A stretch of 64,000 nt of DNA from CAZCEC01 sp964497615 (GCA_964497615.1 CAZCEC010000010.1:1-64000); one strand, 5' to 3'. Shown: positions 29,469-40,668, counted from the stretch's first letter. Notes: generated by a model from the letters alone, not told the origin. A program made the numbers and translations.

Positions 29469-30834
29469 ATGCGCCTGTACCTCAAGCTCCTGCTCGCCTT
29501 CGCCGCTGTCGTGCTGCTGGCGGTGCTCATCGTGGCGGCGCTGGCCAACCAGGCCGCGCAGCGCGAGGTGGCGAACCTGATGGTCGGCGGGACGATGACC
29601 ACTGAGAGCGCGCTGGCTTCGGAACTCGCCGGCTACTATCGCGGGCATGGTGATTGGGACGGCGTGCTGGCCGTGCTGCGCCCGGAGGGCGGCCAGGGGC
29701 ACATGATGGGCCAGCGCCTGCTGGTGGCCGGCGCGGATGGCGTGGTGGCGGCCGACACGGCCGGGCAATGGGTGGGGCGCGCGTTGACAACTGGACAGAT
29801 GCAATCCGGCACGCCCATCGTGGTGGACGGCCAGCGGGCCGGAACCCTGCTGGTCTTGGGCGGCATGATGAACGGCGGGCAGGGAAGCGGCTCAGGCGCC
29901 GCGACGACGCTGCTGGCGCGCGTCAACCGCGCCATCTGGCTGGCGGCGCTGGGCGCCAGCGCCGCGGCCATTGTCGTGGGCGGTCTGCTGGCCTACGGTC
30001 TGGTGCGGCCCGTGCGCGCGCTCACTGCGGCGGCCGGCGCCATTGCGCAGGGCCAGTTGTCGCAGCGCGTCCACGCCCGGCCCAACGATGAGATTGGCGA
30101 CCTGGCCGCGGCCTTCAACCAGATGGCCGCGAGCCTGGAGAACGCCGAGCGGCTGCGGCGCGAAATGACGGCCGACATCGCCCACGAACTGCGCAACCCC
30201 ATCGCGGTGCTGCAAGGCAACCTGGAGGCCGTCATCGACGGCGTGCTGCCGCCCACGGCCGACAACTTGCAGCCCCTGCTGGCCCAAACCCAGGTGCTGG
30301 CGCGGCTGGTGGACGATTTGCGCACCGTGGCCCTGGCCGAGGCTGGCCAACTGAGTCTCNNNNNNNNNNGAGCCGGCCGACCCCGCCGCGCTGGCCCAGG
30401 CGGCGGTGGCCCAGTTTCAGGCCCAGGCCGAGGCGGCGGGCGTTGCCCTGCGCCTGGAAGCGGCGCCACGGCTGCCCACGCTCTCGCTCGACCAGCAGCG
30501 CATCGCGCAGGTGCTCAGCAACCTGCTGAGCAATGCCCTCCGGCACACGCCGCGCGGCGGGAGCGTGGTGTGCGCGGTGAGGCCAGATGGGAACCGAGTC
30601 GCATTCTCGGTGACGGACACGGGCAGCGGCATCGCGCCGGAGGCCCTGCCCCACATCTTCGAGCGCTTCTACCGGGTGGATGGCGCGCGGGCGAGGGCCG
30701 AAGGCGGCACCGGTCTCGGGCTGACGATTGCCAAGCAGTTGGTGGAAGCGCACGGCGGCCGCATCGAAGCGCGCAGCGAGCCGGGGCGCGGGACGGTGGT
30801 GGTGTTCACTCTGCCCACCGGCATTACCCCGTGA
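29469..30834 (+). CDS. Sensor histidine kinase (BaeS-like), broken by an assembly gap
   Basis: ATG 29469 starts a membrane sensor: helix 1 (LLLAFAAVVLLAVLIVAALA), an external domain with GQGHMMGQRLLV and a helix near 29940 (WLAALGASAAAIVVGGLLAYG). HAMP follows, then HisKA with DIAHELRNPIAVLQGNLEA (His phospho-site), and the gap at 30360-30369. After the gap the N, G1, F and G2 boxes are NLLSNALRHTPRGG, DTGSGIAPEA, FERFYRVD and GGTGLGLTIAKQ. The gap shifts the frame by one base, so the true gap length is a multiple of three; neither half alone is complete. Confidence 0.85.
30360..30369. other. Assembly gap (10 N)
   Basis: A run of ten N interrupts the kinase gene. The frames either side do not agree with a 10-base insertion, so the length is a placeholder. 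Confidence 0.95.
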
Positions 30835-30842
30835 GTGCAGGC

Positions 30843-30975
30843 TGGGAGGCCACGGCGACTCAAGTCGCGGCAACAAAGGCCCCAAGCCGCCCTGCGGCGG
30901 CTCCTACAGGTCATCACCAGTCGGCGAAGGCCGACTTTGGGCTTTTGGTCGGCGCGGTTTCGAACCGCCCGCACA
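30843..30975. repeat. Cluster of short palindromes after the kinase gene
   Basis: The spacer has several self-complementary blocks: GCGACTCAAGTCGC, AGCCGCCCTGCGGCGGCT and GTCGGCGAAGGCCGAC, typical of dispersed palindromes in these genomes. They separate the convergent kinase and YhhN genes and may include a terminator. No gene seen. Confidence 0.5.
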
Positions 30976-30979
30976 AGGC

Positions 30980-31660
30980 TCAGCTCACCCACCGCGCCGC
31001 CGCGCCGGCAATCAGGCACATCTGCCCCAGGTGATAGGGGATCAGGACTGCCAGGTCGCGCTGGCGCACCGGCCGCACAAACCGATCCCACCCCAGCACA
31101 CCGTCAGACAACATGAACAGCACCGCCCCAGCGCCGGCCAGCAGCGCCGCACTGGAGGACCATCCAGGGCGCGACAGGCAGGCTAGGGCGGAGAACACCA
31201 TCAGGCTGATCGCCCCGATATAGACCAGCACGGGCCCCACCAGGCTCGGCTGGCCGCCCGCCCGCAGCCCCCGCACCAGCCGCGCGCCCAGCCAGCCACT
31301 AATAATGACCAACGGCAACGCCCAAGGCCACGCCGTAAGCGGCGGCAGCCCATCCACATTGAAGCCAACGGCATAGGCCAGGTGCGCCAGCAGAAACGCC
31401 GCCAGTCCCGCCACGAACCAGCGCGGCGGCAGCGTCAGGAGCACATCGCCCGCGAGCGAGGCGGCCAGCCCGGCCATGAACCAGTTGAGCACGGTCGGCC
31501 ACGCGCCGGCCAGCGCCGCGCGCCACGCCAGCCACGCCATCAGCGCCAGGATGGCGGCCGGCTTGACCACGCGCTCCAGGGTGCGCCAGCGCGAGCCGGC
31601 ACTGACCAGCACCCAGTCGAGCGCCGCAATGGCGAGGGGCCACCACAGAGTCGCCAACAT
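30980..31660 (-). CDS. YhhN-family membrane protein (lysoplasmalogenase-like)
   Basis: The 226-residue protein has eight predicted membrane helices with YhhN marks: RVVKPAAILALMAWL, LAGDVLLTLPPRWFVAGLAA, FLLAHLAYAVGF and the final AVLFMLSDGVLGW. Eukaryotic homologues (TMEM86) hydrolyse lysoplasmalogen; bacterial function is uncertain. It is 115 bp downstream of purA on the same strand. A spacer 31661-31774 contains CTCGG/CCTCGG-type short repeats. ATG 31660 follows AAGGG. Confidence 0.8.
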   Translation of the reverse strand: MLATLWWPLAIAALDWVLVSAGSRWRTLERVVKPAAILALMAWLAWRAALAGAWPTVLNWFMAGLAASLAGDVLLTLPPRWFVAGLAAFLLAHLAYAVGFNVDGLPPLTAWPWALPLVIISGWLGARLVRGLRAGGQPSLVGPVLVYIGAISLMVFSALACLSRPGWSSSAALLAGAGAVLFMLSDGVLGWDRFVRPVRQRDLAVLIPYHLGQMCLIAGAAARWVS

Positions 31661-31774
31661 CCCTTAGCAATCTCCTATGAGGAGATACGCGGAACAGGGC
31701 GGGTGGGTTACGGTGGCGCGGGCCAGATTCCTCGGCAAGAGACGCCTCGGAATGACAGTGCCAGAGGGGAGAGC

Positions 31775-33103
31775 TTAATCGGCGAGCACGATCTGGCTGC
31801 GCTCCGGCCCGACGGAGATCAGGCTGATGGGCACGCCGGTGAGATCTTCGATGCGGCGCAGGTAGTGGCGGGCGGCGGGGGGCAGATCGGCCAGGGTGCG
31901 CGCGCCGGAGATGTCCTCCCCCCAGCCGGGCATGACCTCGTAGACGGGCCGGAAGGGGCCGAGATCAGCCGGGCCGAGGGGCAATTCGGTATAGGTGCGG
32001 CCTTGGGCTTCGTAGGCGGCGCACAGCCGCACCTCGTCCAGCCCGGAGAGCACATCCAGCTTGGTCAGCACCAACTCGCTCAGCCCATTCACGCGAATGG
32101 CATAGCGCAGCAGCACCAGGTCCAGCCAGCCGCAGCGGCGCGGACGGCCGGTGGTCGTGCCGAATTCGTCCCACGGGTTGGCGCCCGTGCCGCGCAGCCG
32201 CTCGGCCTCCGCGCCAAAGGCCTCGGTGGGGAACGGCCCCTCGCCCACACGCGTCTGGAACGCCTTGGTGACGCCGATGATGCGCCCGGCGAACTGCGGC
32301 CCCACGCCCAGCCCCACAAACGCGCCCGCGCTGGTGGGCGACGAACTCGTGACGAAGGGATAGGTGCCCAGGTCCAGGTCGAGCAGGGTGCCCTGAGCGC
32401 CCTCGGCCAGCACGGCCGCGCCCTCGCGCAGGCGCTGGTGCAGGTAGAGCGACGTGTCGGTGAGATAGGGCGCGAGCAGGCGGGCGTGCTGCGTGTACTC
32501 GGCAGCCACGGCCAGCGGGTCGAGCGCGGGCCGGCCATACAGCCGCTCCAGGCGCAGGTTGGCGGCGCGGATGTGGTCGGCCACACGGTCGCCCAGGCGC
32601 TCGGGGTCGAGCATCAATTCGGCGCGCAGGCCGCGGCGGGCCGTCTTGTCGGTGTAGGCCGGCCCGATGCCGCGCCCGGTGGTCCCGATCTTGCCGTCGG
32701 CGTCGCCGTTGCGGGCCGCCTCGGCGCGGGCGGCTTCGTCCGCCTGGTCCAAGGCGACGTGGGCGGGGGTGATCAGGTGGGCGGCAGCGGAGACCCGCAC
32801 GCGCTCGGGCGGGAGGTCGAGGCCCAGGCCGCGCAGGGTGTCCATCTCGGCCAGCAGGCGGGCCGGGTTGATGACCATGCCGTGGCCCAGCACGCCGGTG
32901 ACGTGCGGATGAATCAGGCCGGACGGCAGCAGATGGAGCTTGAAGACGCGCGCGCCGCCGGGGCCGTCCACGGTGACGGTGTGGCCGGCGTTGTCGCCGC
33001 CGGAGTAGCGGGCGTTGATGTGCGCCTCGGCCGCCAGCAGGTCAGTGATGCGGCCCTTGCCTTCATCGCCCCATTGGGCGCCGACGACAATATGAAGTGG
33101 CAT
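31775..33103 (-). CDS. purA: Adenylosuccinate synthetase
   Basis: The 442-residue enzyme makes adenylosuccinate from IMP and Asp with GTP, a step to AMP. It starts MPLHIVVGAQWGDEGKGRI and has the catalytic RYSGGDNAGHTV, the IMP site VTKAFQTRVGEGPFPTE-like block and TTGRPRRCGWLD. The length (about 430) is usual. It follows the sugar-transferase gene on the same strand by 9 bp, so it may be co-transcribed, though unrelated in pathway. Confidence 0.95.
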   Translation of the reverse strand: MPLHIVVGAQWGDEGKGRITDLLAAEAHINARYSGGDNAGHTVTVDGPGGARVFKLHLLPSGLIHPHVTGVLGHGMVINPARLLAEMDTLRGLGLDLPPERVRVSAAAHLITPAHVALDQADEAARAEAARNGDADGKIGTTGRGIGPAYTDKTARRGLRAELMLDPERLGDRVADHIRAANLRLERLYGRPALDPLAVAAEYTQHARLLAPYLTDTSLYLHQRLREGAAVLAEGAQGTLLDLDLGTYPFVTSSSPTSAGAFVGLGVGPQFAGRIIGVTKAFQTRVGEGPFPTEAFGAEAERLRGTGANPWDEFGTTTGRPRRCGWLDLVLLRYAIRVNGLSELVLTKLDVLSGLDEVRLCAAYEAQGRTYTELPLGPADLGPFRPVYEVMPGWGEDISGARTLADLPPAARHYLRRIEDLTGVPISLISVGPERSQIVLAD

Positions 33104-33112
33104 GATCTTGGC

Positions 33113-34588
33113 TCAGTACGCCCCATCGCCAAACAGCACATGCGGTATGGTACGCAGCATGATCATCAGGTCAAGCGCCAGCGACCAGTTCTCGATATAG
33201 TAAACATCCAGCAGGCACATCTCGTCAAAGCTGACGTCGCTCCGCCCGGAAATCTGCCACAAGCCGGTGATGCCGGGCGGCACTTCCAGGCGCTGGCGGT
33301 GCCAGGGCTGGTACTCGGCCACCTCGGCCGGCCGGCCGGGGCGCGGCCCAACGATGCTCATCTCGCCGCGCAGCACGTTGATAAATTGCGGCAGTTCGTC
33401 AATGCTCAGACGGCGCAGCCAGCGGCCCAGGCGCGTCAGCCGCGGGTCGTCGCGGATTTTGAAGAGCGGACCGCTGGCCTCGTTTTGGTCCCTGAGCTGG
33501 GCCTGCTCCTCATCCGCGCCCTGCCGCATCGAGCGGAACTTGAAGATGGAAAAGATCTGCCCGCCCTCGCCCACGCGCACTTGGCGGAACAAGGCCGGCC
33601 CCGGCGATTCAAGCCGGATGAGGATGGCGACGACCAGCAGCAGCGGCGCCGTGACCAGTAGAGCCAGCGCCGCGCCCACGAAGTCCAGGGCGCGCTTGAG
33701 CAGCCGGGCGCCCCGCGGCAGCCGGGTTTCCTTGAGGCCCATCAGCGGGATGCCGCCGATGTCGTCCATGTCCACGCGGCTCAGCGAAAGCTGGAACACA
33801 TCCGGCACCACGCGGGCGCGCACGCCCTGGCTCTCGCACGAGCGCACCAGCCCCATGATGGTGCGGTGATACATCCACGGCAGGGTGATGATGACCTCAT
33901 CCACGCGCTCCGCCTTCAGCACACCGCCGATGCTTTCGAGCCCGCCCAGCGCCTTAAAGCGTCCCAGATCGCCCTTGCTCAGGTCGTCGTCCACGAAGCC
34001 CACCACGCGGTAGCCCAGCTCGGGCCGGGCCACCAGGTTGCGCATCACGGCTCGGCCCAGTTCGCCCGCACCCACGATCAGCACCCGGTCCACCCCCACC
34101 CCCTGCCGGCGCAGGCGGGCCTGCACCAGGCGCAGAACCAGCCGGTAGCCGCTGAGCAGGAAGATGGTGAACACACCGGCTTCGAGCAGCAGCAGGCGCG
34201 AATAGACCACCGGCAGGATGATGAAGGTGGCGGCGATGAGGATGACGACGATGGTGGTGGTGGCGTTGCCGATGCGGTAGGCGGCATCGAACCAACTGCC
34301 CTCGCGGCGGCGGCCATAAACGCCGTCTATCGCCAGCAAGGCCAGCAGCATCAGGGTGTAGGCCGCCTGGAATGGCAGATAGTCGCGGTAGGGGGCCACG
34401 TTGGCGTCGAGCACCGGCAGGATGAGCTGCAATTCGTAGCGGACGTAATAGCCGAGCGCGAAGGCAGCGTTGATGAAGATCGCGTCTAGCGCCAGGTAGC
34501 CGATCAGCGCGCGCGTGCGGCGGGCGGCCGCGCTTAGGCGGCGCGCCGAGCGGCGGGCATCGGCAGCAGAGGCGGTGGTGTCGGTCAC
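33113..34588 (-). CDS. Polyprenyl-phosphate sugar-1-phosphate transferase (WbaP/WcaJ-like)
   Basis: The 491-residue membrane enzyme has about five N-terminal helices, a CoA-binding-like domain (VLIVGAGELGRAVMRNLV) at about residues 165-260, then a bacterial sugar transferase domain: LFRQVRVGEGGQIFSIFKFR, RLSIDELPQFINVLRGEMS, VGPRP and GITGLWQISGRS. It starts repeat-unit synthesis of exopolysaccharide by moving a sugar phosphate to undecaprenyl-phosphate. It lies 3 bp from the GT4 gene upstream, forming a surface-glycan set. The sugar is unknown. Confidence 0.9.
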   Translation of the reverse strand: MTDTTASAADARRSARRLSAAARRTRALIGYLALDAIFINAAFALGYYVRYELQLILPVLDANVAPYRDYLPFQAAYTLMLLALLAIDGVYGRRREGSWFDAAYRIGNATTTIVVILIAATFIILPVVYSRLLLLEAGVFTIFLLSGYRLVLRLVQARLRRQGVGVDRVLIVGAGELGRAVMRNLVARPELGYRVVGFVDDDLSKGDLGRFKALGGLESIGGVLKAERVDEVIITLPWMYHRTIMGLVRSCESQGVRARVVPDVFQLSLSRVDMDDIGGIPLMGLKETRLPRGARLLKRALDFVGAALALLVTAPLLLVVAILIRLESPGPALFRQVRVGEGGQIFSIFKFRSMRQGADEEQAQLRDQNEASGPLFKIRDDPRLTRLGRWLRRLSIDELPQFINVLRGEMSIVGPRPGRPAEVAEYQPWHRQRLEVPPGITGLWQISGRSDVSFDEMCLLDVYYIENWSLALDLMIMLRTIPHVLFGDGAY

Positions 34589-34590
34589 GG

Positions 34591-35727
<1,137 letters not shown>

Positions 35728-35735
35728 GGGGAGGA

Positions 35736-36841
35736 TTATAGCGTATGCAGCACGCGCTCATACACCGCCACCGTCTCCTCCGCGATCTGCCTCTGCGTGT
35801 AATGCGCCAGCACCCGCTCCCGCCCCGCTGCGGCCAACTGCCCGCGCAAGGCCAGGTCAGCGTACAGGCGCTGGAGGTGCGCGGACAGCGCGGGCACGTC
35901 GCCCTCGGGGAAGATGAGGCCGGCCTCGCCGACGACGTGGGGGAGTTCGCCGCAGGTGGAGGCCACCACGGGCACGCCGCACGCCATGGCCTCGATGAGC
36001 ACGCGCCCGAACTGCTCCTTCCAGTTGGGGCGGGTGCGCGAGGGGAGCACCAGGCCGTCCAGGGCGGCGAGGTGGGCAGGCATGGCGAGGGACGGCACAG
36101 CGGTGATAGTCACGCGCCCGCCAAGCCCCAGGCCGGCGGCCAGCCGGAGCAGGTTGCCGCGCTCCGGGCCGCTGCCGATGAGGCGCACCTGCACGTCGCT
36201 GGGCAGGGTCGCGGCGGCGCGCAGGAGCAGATCAACGCCTTTTTCCGGGACAAGGCGACCGGCATAACCGAGGGTGAAGGGCTGCTCGGCGGGGCGCGGC
36301 TCTGCCCGTGGCGCGAACACGTCCGGGTCCACACCGAACTGAGGGATGACGGGCATGGGGCCGGTGAAGCCCTTGGCGCGCCACACCACCACCGCCTCCT
36401 GATTGCCGGCAATGCCAGCCCGGGCGTGGCGCAGTACGGCGCGCTCGAAGCGGCTGAAGGGAAACGGGTAGTTGCGCCGCAGGTTCTGCCAGGTGAAGAA
36501 CAGGGTAGGGATGCTCCGGCGGCGGGCGAGGCGCTGGGCGTGCCAGGTGGCGAAGTTGTACGGCTCTTCGTCGATGTGCAGCAGGTCGGGCCGGGTCTCG
36601 GCCAGCAGGCGGCCCAGGCGCGGGTAGTAGTGCCAGTGGAAGTGGCCGTTGAAGCGCACCGGCTCCACCACCAGCCGGTAGCCGCGCGCCTCGACCGGCT
36701 CCAGCCTCGTCAGCCCGCGCTCGTCGCGCCAGGCCGGTGGCACGGCGGCGATCAATTCAAGCCCGGGGCGGGCCGCCATCGCCTCCAACTTGCCGCGGTA
36801 TGCGCCGACAACGAAGGCCTTCGAGAGGATGAGAACGCGCA
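35736..36841 (-). CDS. GT4 glycosyltransferase, GTG start
   Basis: The 368-residue protein has RVLILSKAFVVGAYRGKLEA at the N-terminus, VDPDVFAPRAEP, LGYAGRLVPEKGVDLLLRAA and GRVLIEAMACGVPVVASTCG, as in GT4. The GTG at 36841 is preferred since the frame further up (to 36926) crosses the divergent promoter. A TATACT box 8 bp before the GTG on this strand suggests a leaderless transcript. Target sugar is not known. It is the first gene of the surface-glycan operon. Confidence 0.82.
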
Positions 36842-36849
36842 CAAGGAGG

Positions 36850-36879
36850 AGTATATACGAGGGAGGCCAGGGGTATAAT
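36850..36879. promoter_or_regulatory. Divergent -10 boxes between GT4 and glycosidase-like gene
   Basis: TATAAT at 36874-36879 serves the plus-strand gene at 36903; TATACT (minus strand, 36855-36850) is 8 bp before the GTG at 36841. The spacer is only 61 bp. The -35 boxes are weak. Confidence 0.5.
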
Positions 36880-36902
36880 CCTGGTTGGAAGCGAGGTGAG
36901 CG

Positions 36903-38618
36903 ATGCCGAGCAAGCTGTGCCCGCACTCATTGAATGCCAGCGGCGATGTGATCGCCTTTGTCGAGGCCGGCAGCCCGCTGGTGAAGCTGGTGGGTTTTTT
37001 TGGCATCGCCGAGGAACTGCTGGCGCGCTGGCCGAACCTGGTGGTGGTGGGCCGCGTGTATGAAGAGTTCGACGCGGCCGCGGCGGCCCGCGGCGGCAAC
37101 ACCCCCGAGGCCGAGGCCGCGGCGCTCATCGCGCGGCAGGCCGAGCAGTACCGGCTCAACCCCGCGATCAAGATTTGGGAAGGGCCCAACGAGCCCGTGT
37201 TCGGCGGGGCGGACGACCCCGACAACGTGCACGCCATGGCCTGGTATGGCGAGTTCGAGGCGGCGCGGCTGCGCCTGCTGGCCGAGCGCGGCCTGCGCGG
37301 TGTGGTGGGCAACTTCTCCACCGGCACACCCGATTTGCCCCTGTGGCCCGCCTTCCTGCCGGCGGTGCGGGCGGCCCAAACCCATCAGGGCTACCTGGGG
37401 CTGCACGAATACTCGTCGCCGTGGATGTGGTGGTTGACGGGCAGCTACCAGACCGCCAACTGCGACCACCGCCCGGACTTCGCGGGCGAGGGCGACGAGG
37501 GCTATCTCACTCTGCGCTACCGCAAGGTGTACCGCACCTACCTCGTGCCGGCCGGGCTGGGCGACGTGCCGCTGGTCATCACCGAGTGCGGCCTGGACAG
37601 CATCGGCGCGATCTGCCCGGGGATGACGAGCGGGGCGTGGAAGTCGCACTTCGACTACTGGCGCGGGCAGGACGGCCAGCGCGACCCGATTGACTACTGG
37701 CGCGGCCCGGAGCGCGACGTGGAGCGCTACTACGCCGAGCAGTTGATGTGGTACGACCGGGAACTGCAAAAGGACCCGTACGTGGCGGGCGCCACCATCT
37801 TCACCGTGGGCAACATCGGCAGTTGGGAGCGCTTCGACATCGAACAGACGCGGGTGAGCCGGTTTGTGGTGGACCACATCCGCTCCCAACGCGATGTGCC
37901 CGCGCCGGTGGTCACCCGCACGCCGCCCACGCCCGATCCCACGCCCACTCCCGCGCCGGACCCGTCAGTGGAGCCGCCCCCGCCCGGTGATGCCGCGCCG
38001 GGCGATATTCTCAACGTGCCGCCTGGGCCAGAACCGCCCGCCCAGTCCGCCTCCGCGCTGACCTTCAACAGCCGCTTCCAAAAGGGCCAGGCCTATGTGG
38101 CCGGCCCGACGCGCGAATTGGCCGTGCCCGCCGGGTGGGCCATCACCTATCACGATGAGGCTACCCCCCTGCCCGCCGGCCAGATAGAGCTTTACGCGCG
38201 TCCCGTATCGGCTCTCATCAATTCGTATGCCGTCCCGCCTGGGGACCGGGCGCGGCTGTTCGCGCACGGGCCGTACTTGTGGAAGGCGGCCAGCACCAGC
38301 GGCGCGCTGTGGGTGCGGCTGTTCCAGCAGGTGGTGGGATTGATGCCTGGGCGGACCTACCAACTGGAGGCCCTGGTGCTGCCAGACCCGCCCGGCGGCA
38401 CGGTGCGGCTGACGGCCGACTGTGCGGGGCAGGTGTTCCATAGCGGCTGGCAGGCAGGCGAGGCGATGCCGCCTGGGGCGTTCACCCGGCTGAAGGTGAG
38501 CTTCACCGCGCCGGAACAACAGGCCCTGGTGGCGCTGGAATTGAGCGCGCCCAGCGCCCCGCCCGCCGTGGCGTGGTATGTGGCCGAAGTGCGGCTGTTC
38601 GGGGCGCCTGCCGGTTAG
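36903..38618 (+). CDS. Glycoside hydrolase-like (TIM barrel) protein with C-terminal domain
   Basis: The 571-residue protein has a barrel-like N-terminal part to about residue 335. KIWEGPNEPVFGG carries the Asn-Glu of clan A glycosidases (acid/base), LVITECGLDS is the likely nucleophile Glu on a later strand, and GLHEYSSPW has conserved aromatic residues. A Pro/Thr linker (about 340-385) follows, then a beta-sandwich carbohydrate-binding-like domain. There is no clear signal peptide, which is odd for a glycosidase with such a linker; the true start may be elsewhere or secretion non-classical. TATAAT and AGGTGAG precede ATG 36903. Substrate unknown. Confidence 0.65.
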   Translation: MPSKLCPHSLNASGDVIAFVEAGSPLVKLVGFFGIAEELLARWPNLVVVGRVYEEFDAAAAARGGNTPEAEAAALIARQAEQYRLNPAIKIWEGPNEPVFGGADDPDNVHAMAWYGEFEAARLRLLAERGLRGVVGNFSTGTPDLPLWPAFLPAVRAAQTHQGYLGLHEYSSPWMWWLTGSYQTANCDHRPDFAGEGDEGYLTLRYRKVYRTYLVPAGLGDVPLVITECGLDSIGAICPGMTSGAWKSHFDYWRGQDGQRDPIDYWRGPERDVERYYAEQLMWYDRELQKDPYVAGATIFTVGNIGSWERFDIEQTRVSRFVVDHIRSQRDVPAPVVTRTPPTPDPTPTPAPDPSVEPPPPGDAAPGDILNVPPGPEPPAQSASALTFNSRFQKGQAYVAGPTRELAVPAGWAITYHDEATPLPAGQIELYARPVSALINSYAVPPGDRARLFAHGPYLWKAASTSGALWVRLFQQVVGLMPGRTYQLEALVLPDPPGGTVRLTADCAGQVFHSGWQAGEAMPPGAFTRLKVSFTAPEQQALVALELSAPSAPPAVAWYVAEVRLFGAPAG

Positions 38619-38638
38619 CGCCGCGTCAGCCTAAGCTC

Positions 38639-38672
38639 AAGTCCGCTGTCGCGGACTCAATTCCGCGATGCG
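38639..38672. repeat. Palindromic repeat (GTCCGC...GCGGAC type)
   Basis: AAGTCCGC-TGTC-GCGGACT and AATTCCGCG lie after the glycosidase-like stop. A related GCGTCCGC-CTGC-GCGGACGC is at 53921-53940. The next gene's ATG at 38668 lies in its flank. Confidence 0.5.
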
Positions 38673-40659
38673 GCCACACTCCGCCACCCAATCCGAAGGA
38701 TCACCCAGGCCGCACCCAACGGAACTCGGCGGGCGCACCGCAATGGTCCTCCTGGCGCTGCTCATCCTCGTGGGGGCCGGGCTGCGGCTGTGGGGCCTGG
38801 GGGCGTGGCCGCCGGGGCTCTACCAGGACGAAGCCTTCAACGGGTTGGACGCGCTGAGCGTGCTGGCCGGCGAGACCCCCCTCTANNNNNNNNNNAACAA
38901 CGGCCGCGAACCGGTCTACATCTACCTGACGAGCCTGAGCGTGGCGGCCCTGGGGCGCAGCCCGCTGGCGGTGCGGCTGCCGGCGGCAGTGGCGGGCATT
39001 CTCCTGGTCCCGGCTGCCTACGCGCTGGGGTCGGTGCTGTATGGGCGGCGGGCCGGGCTGTGGGGGGCAGCAGTCGTGGCGGCTACGTTTTGGCCGGTGG
39101 CGCTCAGCCGGATCGGGCTGCGGGCGGGCCTGCTGCCGCTGGTGATGGCGCTGAGCCTGGCGTGCACGGTGCGGGGTTTGAAGACTCACCGGCTGAGGTG
39201 GCTGGCGCTGGCCGGGGCGCTGTACGGCCTTTCCTTCTACACCTACCTGGCCTCGCGCTTCACGCCGCTGGCCCTGCTCGGAATCCTGGTTTTCTGGTAT
39301 AGTGCCCAACGGTCCACTTTCCCCAAACCCCGCCAGATTGCGGCTTTTTTGCTGGCGGCGGGGCTGGCGGCGCTGCCGCTGGGGCTGGCCGGGCTGGCCC
39401 AGCCGGAGATTCTAGTGGGCCGGGTGGGCCAGGTCTCGGTCTTCAACGCCGACATCAACGACGGCGACCTGGCCGGGACGCTCTTTCACAACCTGTTGGC
39501 GGCGCTAGGGATGTTCAACTGGCGCGGGGACGACATCGCCCGCCACAACCTGCCCGGCCGGCCGGTGTTCGACCCGGCTCTGGGCCTGGCCTTTGTGGTG
39601 GGCGTCTTTGTCGCGAGCCGCGCCGCCATAGTCCGCCGCAGCCCCGCCCACGCCCTCCCCCTCATCTGGACGGCGGTGATGCTCTCGCCGACCGTCCTGG
39701 CCGAGGATACGCCCCATTTCTTGCGGGCAGTGGGGGTGCTGCCCGTGGCGGCGCTGCTCCCGGCACTGGCACTGGAGGCGTTATGGGGCCTTGGCGCAAG
39801 CCCGATGGTCCGTTGGGCGGCGCGTACCCTGGCGACCGGAGCCGTGATCGTCGGGCTGCTGCTGACCACGCGGGACTATTTCGGGCGTTATGTCCGGTCG
39901 GAAGACACCGGCTACCTGTTCCAGTCCGCGGCGACGGAACTGGCCGAGCGGGCGAACGTCTACCTAGAAGAGGATGCCGCGCGGCAGGTCCGGCTGGACC
40001 GCCGCTTGTGGGATTCGTTCGCTTCCGTGCGGTTCTTGCTCAGCCCGGACGACCGGCTGGGGCTTTTCGCGGACGAGGACTTGGGGCCGGTGGCCGCGCC
40101 CGTCCTCGTGCTGGCCTGGCCCTACGAGCACCTGCGCACCGTCGCGGCGACACTGCCACTGAGGGCAGTGATTGCGCCCAACGCAGGCCCGCTCTTCCGG
40201 GGCGACCTGGAGCCGGCGCCGTATGCTCTGTACGCGGCCTACGCGATTGAACCGTGCGCCGCCGATACCTGCCCCGGCGCGGCGCTGGCAGAGTTCGAGG
40301 GCGGGCTGCAACTGCTGAAGGCCGCGACCCGGCCAACGGCCGGCGGACTGGCGGTAGAATTGACCTGGCAGACCCGCGACGCGCCGGGGCGCGCCGTGCA
40401 GGTGGCGGCGCTGGCCTATGGCCCGGACGAGACCTTGCTCGCCCAGGCCGATGGCCCGCTGGGGACCGAGTTGTATCCCAGTGAGTGGTGGCGCGCGGGC
40501 GAGATCGTGCGCGAGACGCGGCGCTTTGTGCTGGACGATGCGCCCGCCGCACCAGTTGTCGTTCGCATTGGGCTGTATGATCCAGCGACGGGCACGCGCT
40601 ATGCCCGGCGTGACAGCCCATCCGATATCTATGAAATCGTTGTTCAAACACAGGAGTGA
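38668..40659 (+). CDS. GT39/ArnT-like polyprenyl-sugar transferase (membrane)
   Basis: The 663-residue protein (with a gap) has many membrane helices and the GT-C family features: GLYQDEAFNGLDALSVLAGE (catalytic Asp-Glu in the first loop), then after the gap NNGREPVYIYL, a pattern seen in ArnT/PMT-like proteins, and RLPAAVAGILLVPAAYALG. Residues after about 415 form an external domain ending in a beta-sandwich. It should move a sugar from a polyprenyl carrier to a surface acceptor. The start could be 38743 (MVLLALLILVG), which drops 25 residues; upstream DNA is repeat. The gap holds frame, so 10 bp may be near its true size. Confidence 0.8.
   Translation: MRPHSATQSEGSPRPHPTELGGRTAMVLLALLILVGAGLRLWGLGAWPPGLYQDEAFNGLDALSVLAGETPLXXXXNNGREPVYIYLTSLSVAALGRSPLAVRLPAAVAGILLVPAAYALGSVLYGRRAGLWGAAVVAATFWPVALSRIGLRAGLLPLVMALSLACTVRGLKTHRLRWLALAGALYGLSFYTYLASRFTPLALLGILVFWYSAQRSTFPKPRQIAAFLLAAGLAALPLGLAGLAQPEILVGRVGQVSVFNADINDGDLAGTLFHNLLAALGMFNWRGDDIARHNLPGRPVFDPALGLAFVVGVFVASRAAIVRRSPAHALPLIWTAVMLSPTVLAEDTPHFLRAVGVLPVAALLPALALEALWGLGASPMVRWAARTLATGAVIVGLLLTTRDYFGRYVRSEDTGYLFQSAATELAERANVYLEEDAARQVRLDRRLWDSFASVRFLLSPDDRLGLFADEDLGPVAAPVLVLAWPYEHLRTVAATLPLRAVIAPNAGPLFRGDLEPAPYALYAAYAIEPCAADTCPGAALAEFEGGLQLLKAATRPTAGGLAVELTWQTRDAPGRAVQVAALAYGPDETLLAQADGPLGTELYPSEWWRAGEIVRETRRFVLDDAPAAPVVVRIGLYDPATGTRYARRDSPSDIYEIVVQTQE
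38886..38895. other. Assembly gap (10 N)
   Basis: Ten N in the GT39-like gene, right after the conserved acidic loop. The reading frame continues across it. Confidence 0.95.
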
Positions 40660-40668
40660 TTGGGACCT

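Noticed and set aside
31382..33661. A 759-residue plus-strand open frame
   Set aside because: It runs antisense to yhhN, purA and the sugar transferase, all with clear motifs; high GC makes long empty frames common.
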